Positions 22,685 through 33,169 of a DNA stretch of 64,000 nt are shown one piece after another (positions within the stretch are counted from its first letter, which is position 1; every line of letters begins with the position of its first letter). The stretch spans positions 4,068,130 to 4,132,129 of the forward strand of contig KV748177.1 in assembly GCA_001692895.1 (NCBI GenBank), read 5' to 3'. The notes under the pieces are model-generated. The model searched no databases. It was not told where the DNA came from and was given only the letters and a program-made list of their open reading frames with translations. Origin of the DNA: Cenococcum geophilum 1.58. Lineage: Eukaryota > Ascomycota > Dothideomycetes > Gloniales > Gloniaceae. The position numbers were made by a program, and so were the translations under genes.

Positions 22685-24723
22685 ATTGAAGAGGCATCAA
22701 TTGGGTTTGGTAGACAACCACAGCGTTGAAAGCGACCAGCAGCGAAACGCTTGGGCTTACTTAAATTTTCTACGGACAGCGGCGTAAGGTGCCTCTTATT
22801 CATTAATAACCTTAGAAACTGATGGCAGACGCGATCCGAGCGCTAGGCGGAACAGGTCCCTGCTACAGAAGCATCAGCATTTCCATTTGGGAGGGCCGAG
22901 AGCCCAAAGTAAGTATGTGCAAATTGCTCAACCCCCCTGGATGCAGTGCATCGGCGGGGTTTCCCATCGCTATTAGACGGATTTCGTAGATTTCCTTGCG
23001 CTAATTTGGTGTCCTGCAGCTTGTTCAAAGGAGCTTTGATTGTCGTGATCGTTATAATCTAACGCTTTTAATAATATAACGTTGCGTTAAAATACTACCC
23101 TATTTTACGAAGTATTCTAACGCTGCGGTGTGTGCACATACTAGCGCCTTTCTTGATTTGCTCGTAGGCCTACTCACAGCCTGTACTTGCGACGATCGTG
23201 ACGTTGAGGCCGTAATTTTCATAATTATATGAATTGCCACCGCTGAGGTAAGAATGTACTATATCCCCACTAGTTAGGGTCCCCTGTATGGCAAAAAGAG
23301 ACACACTTAAGCCTCCCCGAAATCCGTCTATTGAATGATTGGCCAAATATTCCAGGCTGATGCAGGGTGCTCGGCGACCAAACTCAGAGGAACGCATAAA
23401 CATGCGGCCGGAAGCTAGATAAGAGCGCTCAAGCCACAGCAACACAGTCCTGAGGAATGAAACTCACTCCGTTCTCACGACCTCCACAGCCAGCTGGGAA
23501 CCGGAAAGCTCGAGGCGCTATACAGCCAAGATGACCAGCCCTGCCGACGATCTGATATGACTGACGCCATGGATCCGGTAGGAATACTGGCAAGCTTAAG
23601 TGATCCTTCCCGCTGCAGGCCGAATGGGCGGGCTTGGAGCATGGAGAGAACCGGTGAGCTCAGGGTGTTATGTATGTTATCATCAACGGCTTCCAGCGGG
23701 CCTCCAGGTGGAGGGCATGGCTGCGGTCACAAGCTGCGAGAGTGCTGAAGCTGCACAGATGGTGCGTTGAAAATTGAGCTGGACGAGCAATGCACGTCGG
23801 GGATCCCTGCCCAACATAGCCGAGCCGGGTGAAGACAAATTGCTCGAGCGTCAAGTGCGGCATCTTGCTAGTCTCATTCGCTTCATTCGCCGGCTATTCT
23901 GTGCCGTTGGCTGTGATTATCAACGAAAGCCTCCTCTGGACTGACGTGCCAAAGCCGCACCACAGCATGCAATATGGGAGTTCATCCTTCCGACCGTCAG
24001 TTCCCTGCTTGAGTAATCCGTGCCCGGCCTGAGTAATCCGTGCTCCCGACCAGAATTCCAACCCACCTGGATTACCCTCCCAATTTCGTCTGTAGATGCT
24101 TTTTATCGGGTCGCTAGCCCGCCGCGACGTCTGGGATTGGGCTGCCTTATAACTTCCTGAAACGTTCTAGCATTACAGCTGCGGGTGAGGCTGATGCTGC
24201 AAACCATCACCGATGAAAGCTGAGCCTGTAACAACTGGGGAAATTGTGTGAGGCTGAGTTGACATGGTATTGGAAGCCCATATCCACATCGGTGGGTAAA
24301 GAGCATATGCAGCTGACTGGATTTCTCGCCTGACTGGATTTCCCACTTCTCGTCATGCTGCATGCTGTCCCCGCCCTTATGTATCCTATTTGCTAGTGAG
24401 GTGTGAGCTCAATTTTTGCGTCATGATTGCTTTTTCATCAATGGGGTCAGGTGTTTAAGAAGACTACACAAGGTTTTCATTACATTGAGTTCTGAAGGAT
24501 TTTGAATGGTTGAATAAAGCCTCCATGGTGTGTTGAGGTAATGACTAAACGAATGGCTTTTCAAATGTGTCTTTCTCCAGAACCCTGGGATGCAGCCCTC
24601 TGAGAATACGATACGCTGTCGCGCCTCCTAGTTGCCACCATCTGCGCCAGTTCTAGATGCCCCTTGCCCTCCTCCCATTCACAGTGCCGGCTTCATCAAA
24701 GAAAATCCTCCCGGCTCAATTTG
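22685..24723. other. Intergenic stretch; no confident gene
   Basis: An ORF at 23170-23445 (minus) ends GLNVTIVASTGCE and could be a terminal exon of a secreted protein. The region just upstream on that strand also shows short Cys-containing coding-like sequence, but no start or splice path is convincing. The other short ORFs look random. Confidence 0.35.
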
Positions 24724-25604
24724 TCAAAGCAAAGTAATCAGCCCTATCCGGCTCTCCTCACCGATAACGACGCAGACACCAAGAAATCTCAGTAATATTA
24801 CGTTAAGAAGCATACGGCACATCCGGCCGCTGCCGTCCTCAAACGGATAGATGTTGACAAACACATGGCAATATCGCGCAGCCATCTCGATAATGTCCGC
24901 ATCTTCGCTCTCTTCTGTGATCGTCTCATCATTGAATCGTGAAACCAGAGCTTTCATGTATACAGGGGCCGACTGCGGCCGCATGAACTCCCACTTCCTT
25001 TGAGAGTTTGGACCGTAATGATGGGACGGTTACACGGCCGGTTCGGTACTCTCCAGGATGGACTGATTCTCCATCCCCGCCCGTGCATGAAATGGCGGTT
25101 TCTCTCATCGAACCAACACTGTGACGAGCCAAATGTATGCCTTTGCGTGTTGTATGATTTCATGCCGTGTCCTCACGACTTCGTGCTCTGATGGAAATCT
25201 GCCAAGGTATTCCGCGACGCCATAAAAATCGTCTGTGTATGTATCCGTCGCGTCAATTTGTTCCTGTTTGAAGACAGTTTCACAGATGGCTTCCGTATGA
25301 GCTCTGGAGCTTCCCAGGCTTTCAATAGAGTTGCTTCCGAATATAGCTGCGTAAGGGTTGCTGAGAATTATCAAGGTAAGTGTCTCGGCAGATTCGTGAG
25401 AGTCCCGGACGCAGATTGGCCACGGCCATTCCTGGCCCAACGCTTGACTGATAATTTCTTCCATTTGGGCGTCCGAGACAATGTATGGATGATTAGGAAC
25501 CAAGATATTGATTGTATTTGATGCTGATTCGTCTTTCGGAGGTTGGCGAAGGAGCTATATCCCCGCTGATTAACGTACCGCGTTATCGATAAGACTTCAA
25601 CCAA
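24724..25604 (-). pseudogene. Fic-domain protein gene, frameshifted and motif-mutated
   Basis: Three minus-strand segments in different frames together resemble a fungal Fic protein. These are 25503-25105 (AAIFGSNSIESLG, then RTRHEIIQHAKAYIWLV), about 25110-24950 (ESVHPGEYRTGRVTVPS) and 24984-24724 (PVYMKALVSRFNDE, then NIYPFEDGSGRMCRMLLNVI). Fic enzymes transfer AMP or other groups to hydroxyl side chains with the motif H-P-F-x-x-G-N-G-R. Here it reads Y-P-F-E-D-G-S-G-R, so the catalytic His is Tyr and the Asn is Ser. Two frameshifts plus loss of the His make it a dead gene. The C-terminus decays after 24724. No intron signals explain the frame changes. Confidence 0.7.
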
Positions 25605-26440
25605 TGAGGAGCCCTAGATTGACAAACTTTTGGTGTTGCATGCACGGACTATCATCTTATCGATGAGGTAGGAGATAGGCTGACGCTTCGTTCCTTCCTC
25701 ATATCAGTGTGTTTTTTGAATCTTAAGACATATCGAAACTAGGCCGTTAACTAGGTGAATTTGACCGAGATCCCTACAATGTAGGCTATTGTACAAAAAG
25801 AAGATCGGATGTTTGGTGATGGATGGGGGCGGGCTAAGAGGAAATTCGAATGTTGTCAAGGGCAAAATTCACCTTTCCCAAGTACGGGCCCTAGAAGACA
25901 GCCACTGTTCAGCGGTGTGCCTTTCAAGTTTCATAGATTTTGTGGAGATGTGATTAAATTTCCAAAATCATGAAGATAATTTGAGGACTCTTCAAAAAAT
26001 TTATGTTCTACAAGGTAGTCTGTATTCGACTAACTCCAGCCTCTCTAGATATTTTTGTCAACCCATAAAATACGTCCTATTTGGCTTCGCCAAAAGGACC
26101 GGTCTTTTTGAGCCAATTGGGCGATCGACATACCTACCCCACAATAACCAGTGAAGTAAGTCACAGCATCTTCATCTACGCAAAGATAGGACAAAGCATG
26201 TAAAAGCAATCACTCATTTAGCTGACCTGCACTTCACCGTAGGAGCATCCTACTCTGGCCTCTTTGACAATCCAACCTCCAACTCCTCCATCACAGCCCG
26301 TAAACCGTTTATTACTCGACATTGCTTGGCGAAAGACACAGTGCGAAACTTGCGCCTCAGCTGTTGATAATCGAGATCTAGAAGAACCACACTAGGTTCT
26401 CGTCTGCAATCAATCTCCTTACTGCGCTACATCGCCATCG
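25605..26440. other. Non-coding spacer with TATCGATAAG words
   Basis: TATCGATAAG at about 25584 and its near complement CTTATCGATGAG at about 25654 lie about 70 bp apart, suggesting a decayed inverted-repeat element. Otherwise no coding signal. Confidence 0.35.
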
Positions 26441-26529
26441 AAATCCGGCTCTGATTTCTTACTCTTGCTGTTTTTAGCCATTGGTGTTGACGGAGGGAAA
26501 GGTTCTTCTGAATTTATCTGGTCAATGAT

Positions 26530-27290
26530 GGATTGTAATCGTTGTTATAACCGGCTCTATTCTTATGCCCATCAGCGGTGCGGTTGGTATCCTCACGGAG
26601 ACTCTTACCATCGAGGCAAAGAGTCAGGATATCGGCATCCGCAGTCGCGGGTTCTCTGAAAGGCTCTTCTTCAGTATCGAAATGATTCTGTAGATTATTC
26701 TCTAGGTCCTTGACAGCACTAGTCCGTCTTATGCCTCGCTTGCAATAGTGAACTAGCTCATTGGAGTTACTAGATGTAGAGTCAAGTTCTAAGACTGATA
26801 ACAGGCCCTCAAGTTCCTCTTGTCGATCGGTAGTCCGTGCACCGATTGTAAGAAAAGAATGATGACTCTGTCTATTGAATGGTGGCTCTAGAGCCTCTAT
26901 ATATACATGAGAAAGGTGTAGGAAATGAGAACGAGACGGGGGTAGGGGGTTGGCAATGGAAACAAGGGGTAGGTGACCGAGTCAATGACTGACTCAATGA
27001 CTGACTCAATGGGAGGTAGCTGAGTCGGTGACAAGATAACCCGATTCAGGTCGACACCTCTTCTGCTGAGAGCGGCACCAGTGGTGTATTACCAGAGATA
27101 TCGGCTTCGAACATGCACTCTGCAGATGAACCTTCGGATAAGGGTGGGCTCGAAATCTCATGATACTGCTGAGCCCCTTGTTCTCGAACTTGGCTTAGAC
27201 TGTCAAACCAATCTTCGCTTGCATCCGGTTCTGAATTGATGGAGAGCTGAGAGTCTTCAATGTTTTCAATGTGGGGAGCCATTTATCTCA
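26530..27290 (-). other. Relic with coding-like segments and an LTR-like promoter
   Basis: On the minus strand, a 78-codon ORF (27282-27046, starting MAPHIENIEDSQ, acidic and Ser/Pro-rich) precedes a segment like a Copia LTR (GACTCA repeats, TATATATAGAGGCTCTAGAG). An open segment of about 105 codons (about 26850-26530) follows. I do not recognise the proteins. The TATA-box segment resembles the one near 56680. Confidence 0.4.
26975..27010. promoter_or_regulatory. Repeated TGACTCA (Gcn4/AP-1-like) words
   Basis: CAATGACTGACTCAATGACTGACTCAA contains two intact TGACTCA words, with GAGTCAATGAC next to them. TGACTCA is the consensus site of fungal Gcn4/CpcA bZIP factors. Whether it is used is not known. 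Confidence 0.45.
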
Positions 27291-28599
27291 GAGTTTGTTG
27301 CACGAGAGTCCAGCGAGATTCGAAGTTGCTCTGAAATACGGGTCAAGCAGTGGTCCCAATAATATTTATATCCATCGCTTCTCAACGATATATTCATTCA
27401 TAAGCAATTATAACGATTGGATTTTTTAAGACCCTTATGAATGAATATCCATACGCTTATGAATATATATAGGAAAGTTAAAGCCTCGTGGTGTAGTAAA
27501 AGGATGCTGAGGCGTATACGTAGTATTAATCGTACGCTCTACATTCTGGTATATACGCAAGAGTAAATTTTAATACTTGCCCGCAATAAAAGGGGGGGGT
27601 AAGGGCCTCTAGGAAGCCGTCGACCTTGACAAATAACTACAACACCATGCCAAGACTGGTTATATAGCTTATATAAGCCATATCGCGAATATCCATTCAT
27701 ATCGCGATATTTTAGCTCCCTTAATGATAACGATTGATATTTAGTCAAAATATCAATCCATTCATCACTGGGACCACTGGGGTCAAGAGTCGGATGCATG
27801 GCGACCTAGATGACGGGTAAGGAGAAGAAGCTGAAACCGACCCTGGGGTCGTGTAATGGTTGCTAAAGCGGTCTTGTAAAGGGATGGTGTGTCGCATATT
27901 GATGAGGGTAACACTGCCAGTACTTGGCGACTGCGTTATTGGCGACTGCGTTATTGGCGGCAGTGAGAAAGAAGGTATGGCTTGAGGGCTTCCAAGATTG
28001 TTACAAGCATCGAGAACACGAAGCAGACGTGCTCTGCAGTTATCCTGCGCAAACCGAGTTTGATGCTCTAGATAATTCGAAGGCTCTGCTGGGGAAGCAT
28101 TACTGGCGGTCCAGGGGAGAGAACATGGAAGCCACTTTGGGAAGACATTTTCAGTCTACAGGGTGTAGATGGAGTGTCTTGACTGAAAACATAAAGACAC
28201 TAAGGTATAAATGTAATTGGTGTATTGCCCTTGCAAAATCTGATGAATGAGACTTCGGTTTGTGAATCAAAAGGTTGCTATGACTATCATGTCTTTTAGG
28301 TATTGATAAAATTTCTTCTCAACACTTAAGTGAAGGCAGACGTAAAAAATAAATTGCAGTATGTGGATCTCCGAGTCATTTTCGAGTTGCGAGGAGCAAA
28401 AAATTCGTAGAATATGCGATGTTTAATGGGGAATAATTGAGCTGTGGTGGCCCTTACAATAGGAGGCCGTATGAGCGTCATGAAGGGATCTTCAGCCAGT
28501 TCTTCAACACACAAATCTGTAGAGCACTAATTAGAGGCATACTGAAAAATAACTTCAGCTTCTTGTTTCGGAGTGTATCCCGCAGATATCAGCTTTGGG
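27291..28599. other. Intergenic stretch with short ORFs only
   Basis: Inverted words around TTCATTCATAAGC and CTTATGAATGAA at 27390-27460 suggest a decayed palindrome. A 108-codon plus ORF (27924-28250) starts inside a short GCGACTGCGTTATTG duplication and has no recognised motif. A minus ORF (27799-27539) is likewise unrecognised. Confidence 0.4.
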
Positions 28600-28758
28600 T
28601 GTTGTGGCGATGGTACTGGAGGAGTCCTCCACATGCGTTTCCTGCTTACATAAGCAGAGTCCCTTCTTATTCGGTCTTAGCTCGGTCCCAGACGATCAAC
28701 CAATCATAAGCTGCTTATATAACAGATTAATCATCTTATGTTATTGTCGTCTGGTACA
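28600..28758 (+). mobile_element. Solo-LTR-like fragment related to the Copia LTR at 51.7 kb
   Basis: The segment starts TGTTGTGGCGATGGTACTGG and ends GTCTGGTACA. Its first about 80 bp match the 5' part of the LTR at 51726 (GAGTCCTCCACATGCGTTTC and onward), then it diverges at TTCGGTCT and continues with a TATATAA-containing stretch. No 5-bp duplication is visible. Confidence 0.6.
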
Positions 28759-28840
28759 CGGTTCGGAAATTTATTAATCCCTTGCGCCGATTTATATATA
28801 ATTCTTATACAAACTCGCGCGCCATACTAAATCCTTTAGC

Positions 28841-29150
28841 TATTAATTAATAACGAACTAATGCCTTTATAAATAATCGGCCAACGTTATGTTCTAGAAC
28901 TTTATAAGGCAATTCTAATGCTACCAAAATTATTGCAAACGGCCTGGTAGTTATTACTATATTTCGCCTTAAATAAGCGAATCTCCCCTTTAAAGCTTTA
29001 CTTAAAACTCTACTACTATTAATTAATAATAAACTAACGCCTTTATAGATAATCGGCCAACGTTATATTCTAGAGCTTTATAAGGCAATTCTAATGCTAC
29101 CAAAATTATTATAAACGGCGTTATAGTTACTGCTATATTTTACCCTTAAA
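28841..29150. repeat. 176-bp direct duplication, RIP-altered
   Basis: TATTAATTAATAACGAACTA at 28841 recurs at 29017 as TATTAATTAATAATAAACTA. The two copies share the AATCGGCCAACGTTAT block and differ by transitions. Confidence 0.8.
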
Positions 29151-29329
29151 TATTACCACTAAAATAGTAAATATTTAGCCAGAGCTATTAACCATTACCA
29201 ATCCTTAACATTTAACCTCCTATATTAATATTTTATAGTAGATAAATACCTAAATAGCTATATATTTATATCTAGACTAACTCTAGGCCTTATTACCTGC
29301 TTTATTACTCTTCCGCTGCCTGCATAAAC

Positions 29330-30140
29330 GCCTACACGAAAGCCTGCACGAAAGCCTGCACGAAGCCTGCACGAAGCCTGCACGACGTCTGCACGAACGC
29401 CTGCACGAATACAAACTCTATATAAAGCTCTGCACAAGGCTCTGCACGAGGCTCTGCTTAAAGCTCCGGTCGAAGCTCTGGTCGAAGCTCTGGTCGAAGC
29501 TCTGGTCGAAGCTCTGGTCGAAGCTCTGGTCGAAGCTCTGGTCGAAGCTCTGGTCGAAGCTCTGGTCGAAGCTCTGGTCGAAGCTCTGGTCGAAGCTCTG
29601 GTCGAAGCTCTGGTCGAAGCTCTGGTCGAAGCTCTGCTTGAGGCTCTGGTCGAGGCTCTGGTTAAGGCTCTGGTCAAGGCTTTGGTCGAGGCTCCGCTCG
29701 AGGCTTTGGTCGAGGTCCGCTCGAAGCTCTGGTCGAAGCCGTGGTCGAAGCTCTGGTTGAAGCTCTGGTTGAGGCTCTGGTTGAGCTCTGGTTGAGGCTC
29801 TGGTTGAGGCTCTGGTTGAAGCTCTGGTTGAAGCTCTGCTCGAAGCTCTGCACGAAGCTCTGCTCGAAGCTCTGCACGAAGCTCTGCTCGAAGCTCTGCT
29901 CGAAGCTCTGCACGAAGCTCTGCTCGAAGCTCTGCTCGAAGCTCTGCTCGAAGCTCTGCACGAAGCTCTGCTCGAAGCTCTGCTCGAAGCTCTGCTCGAA
30001 GCTCTGCTCGAAGCTCTGCTCGAAGCTCTGCTCAAAGCTCTATACGAGGCTCTGCTCAAAGCTCTGCACAAGGCTCTGCTCAAAGCTCTGCACAAGGCTC
30101 TGCTCGAAGCTCTACTCAAAACCTTATATAGAGCTTTAAA
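29330..30140. repeat. 12-bp minisatellite, locus 1 (about 55-65 repeats)
   Basis: The core unit GAAGCTCTGGTC gives way to GAAGCTCTGCTC and GAAGCTCTGCAC variants toward the right. The unit has no stop in any of six frames, which creates long artefact ORFs such as (TRAS)n and (DQSF)n. Repeats at both edges are decayed (CTCTATATAAAG) in the way RIP would change CTCTGCACGAAG. The same unit occurs at 47.9-48.6 kb. Confidence 0.95.
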
Positions 30141-30559
30141 GCTCTACTAACACAGCACTAATATACTACGAAGGTTCTATAATTAGCTATATAACCACCT
30201 ATATAATTATTATTATTAATTCTATTTATTGCCCAATTTGGTCCCTTTTTAGGTCTATATAGGAAAAAGCCCTATAAGGGGAAAACCCTAAGTATTTCCT
30301 TTTAGCTAGTCCTATTCGTTCCATCTTCGCCTAGCTAGTATATCTTTATATCTTCTAGTCTACATTATATACTATACTTCCTAGGTATATTAGAAAATCT
30401 AAAAGGAGTAGTAAAAGGGTCTAGAAATTCGCTAGTAAGCCGCCTATAGCTAGGCGGGGGTATTTAGTCCTTAAGGGGCTAGAATAGGGCGTATTATTTA
30501 GTGTCCTCCTATTANATCTTATATGCTATTTANAACTACTAAAGAATTCCTTAGCCTAT
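30141..30559. other. RIP-altered spacer
   Basis: AT-rich DNA with two ambiguous bases and no coding signal, between the minisatellite and the LINE relic. Confidence 0.5.
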
Positions 30560-31226
30560 AAGCTATTTTACTACTATTTATAAGCCCCTACTTATAAAGA
30601 GTATCTAAGTGATATTATTTATGCCTACGCTAGCGAGTAGCTAGTCCCTTACTAAGCGGTAGCTATAGAATAGTAGTATATAATATACTAACTAAATAGG
30701 CCACTGGTATATATATTAAGTTAACTAAGAAGTAGTCCGTGTAGGCCTAATAGGGATCTAAATTAGACATTAAGTAATAAATNATTATTATTATATATTA
30801 AGGTAAGATATTTAATATATAGATATTAGCTATATATTTAGACCTAGAACCTTTATCTATAGTAGAAAGACAGCTATAGATTTTACCTTTATTAGTCCTT
30901 TATATAAAAGAAGAGTTAGTATTAACTATAGGGTATTCTATATAGCTGCGTCTTATATTTTTACTACCTCTTTCTATTATTACTTCTATTTAAAACCTAC
31001 CTATCTTATAATTAGTATAGTAAATCTCTATTTATATTAGTAACCTCCTATTCTCTATTACCATTATAATACTCTACTAGTATAGCGCTAGGTCTTTACC
31101 TAGTAAGATAATAATTTCCATATTTTCTTTTCTCTCTATTATTTATAGGTAGAGGGCTTCCTAGCTAGTATACTTAGGCATATTACCTCTTTAAGGGGCT
31201 ATCGCTTCTTATATATATCTTGTTCC
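30560..31226 (-). mobile_element. Older LINE relic (family A), part 1, interrupted by two LINE insertions
   Basis: Reverse-oriented sequence matches the LINE at about 44800-45500 (for example the stretches around TATAGGCCCCTACTTATAAA and CTACTAGTATAGCGCTAGG). It continues after the 5.6-kb LINE insertion at 36822. It is heavily RIP-altered with no open frame. A second copy of the region without the insertions lies at 47040-47830. Confidence 0.65.
30721..30791 (+). mobile_element. 5'-truncated LINE tail insertion with 11-bp target duplication
   Basis: AGTAGTCCGTGTAGGCCTAA through AATTAGACATTAAGTAATAA and an ATT-rich tail match the 3' end of the full LINE at 36746-36808. TATATATTAAG lies before (30710-30720) and after (30792-30802). 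The matching locus near 47.1 kb lacks it. One N interrupts the tail. Confidence 0.75.
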
Positions 31227-31779
31227 ATACTACAATATTTTATTTATTAAGGACTTTGGAGCTCTTGCTGCACCCGGCCCAAAAAGACTAAAACCAACTA
31301 AAAAAAACCCTAAAAAACATTTAGAGAATCCCCCTAAGATGCATGCATCGCAGGGGAGGTATATATTAAACGACGGTGGTTCGCACTCGCGCGCGTCTAC
31401 TAGAACTATGCCTAGCAATGGCCCTCTATAACAAGAACGGGCGAATACCATACTATAAAGCGGAAAGACCTCTATTGAGAAGGCATCTAATAAAGTATAA
31501 AGCCTATTAGACGCGTTTAGTATCCGCAGTTATAGGGGAGTAACCGTTAGCTATAATGAACTAATATAGCTAGCAGAATGGCTCCGCTAGTTTAGCGAAC
31601 CTTAGGCGCCCCTCTAGTAAACCCTTAATTAAATCCTCTAATAGTTAAGTAAAATTAAAAATAAATAAAACCCTTTTTTACCGGCGAACCGTACCTAGGC
31701 CGCCGTAGCTACGCGTCTACAGTATAGGGAACCTACCCCCCTAAAGACAACATCTAGGTATATAATTATAATATAACCA

Positions 31780-33080
31780 AATATAGAAAAAGTAAAGGGG
31801 CTTAGGGGATAATTAGAAACAGAAGTTCTTATAGAGATTTATAAAGAGGTTTATAACGCTATTATAGTCCAACACCTTAGAAGTAGAGATATTAGAGTTA
31901 CCCTAAGGGACTAATAGGTAAAGGAATGAGCCGTTAGGGTAGGGAACAGGCTAGGGGAACGTATTAGCATAAAAGTGCTCCGCGAAGATTACCTAGTTAA
32001 AGTTCTAGCGGTTCCCCTAAGCCTTAAGGTAGAAAAGGGACGCTAGGCGGACAATATAGCAACTATATATAAGATAGTAAAACAAACGGAACGCCTTATA
32101 CTAGGACTTAAGATTACCTAAATCTAATAGCTTTAATAGGAAAATGTAAACTAAGTATATAATAAGAATAATAAAAGAATATAAGGGTCGCTAAAGACTT
32201 ATTAGGGAAACGCTAGTTAAACATATAGCTCCCTTATTATTAGTATATATACACTAGGAATACAAAAACTCCTTATTTAAAAAGGTATTATTATAAATGG
32301 CCTTATATATAACGCAAGGCTTTATAACTATAGACTCCGCCTAAAATAATACTATCGCTATATATAATGGGGGCACACCTAATCTATATACGCAGTATAA
32401 GTATACTGCGGCTACTATATAGGCCCCTATAATATAAGACACTACTTAAATTAAGACTAAATAAAATACGTAAACTGCTACTAAAGCACACATAAGGCGT
32501 AGGAGAGAGAAGACTGCATTAAATATAGGAGACGGAAGGTTAGGGCTTAATAGCTGCGGGAATAACTGTACGCTAGGTTATATAAATGGAAATAATAGGC
32601 AATAAGCTAGGGGGGCGCAGGTGCCCTTCTAGCGTTTCCTACCTTTAATATTAGGGGGCTAGGCTAGCTATCCCAAGCCTTAATAGGCCAGAAGCGACGC
32701 TGCGCGATATTACTAGACCGTATAGGGATATAAGGGTTACAGGGGACATAAGGGAGAGGACGCCTTGTAGAAAACCCCTTATAGACAGCTATAGCAAGCT
32801 TAAAACCGGGATAGTTAAGAATTAGACTTAACGCGGCAAATATAATATTTATAGCCAACTCTTAAAGGGTATATAGCTAATTAGTAAGAATAGGGGAAGA
32901 ACTAAAGATAATAACAGATTTAGATATAAAAGCGCTAGTAGAAACATAAGACACGGAAATGGAAAGCTCTATATAAAATAAGTAATAACTAGGGTGCAGA
33001 TACAAGAGATAGAAGTTTTAAATATTCTAGAGAAAGTGGAAACAGAAGAAGTAAGAAATAATAAAGAGGCAAAGGACCCT
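31780..33080 (+). pseudogene. LINE ORF1 (gag-like, zinc knuckles), degraded
   Basis: The plus-strand frame, with TAG/TAA read as Gln, includes near 32355-32450 the string QWGHTQSICTQYKYCGYYIG. This corresponds to CCHC zinc knuckles (C-x2-C-x4-H-x4-C) of Tad-like ORF1 proteins, with some Cys changed to Tyr as RIP of TGC/TGT would do. Such proteins bind the element RNA. Frame breaks and stops are frequent; limits are approximate. Confidence 0.55.
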
Positions 33081-33169
33081 CGCCGGGGGTCCGCCACCTA
33101 TCCATTATATAGTATAACTATAGCAATATAAACCACCGTCTTATAAGGCCCCTACTAGATAGTCTAGAC

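Noticed and set aside
23170..23445. 91-codon minus-strand ORF as a gene
   Set aside because: No convincing start or splice path; may be a terminal exon relic but cannot be supported.
29258..30139. Long ORFs encoding (TRAS)n, (DQSF)n and (KLCS)n proteins
   Set aside because: They are by-products of a 12-bp tandem repeat without stops in any frame; open frames occur on both strands at once.
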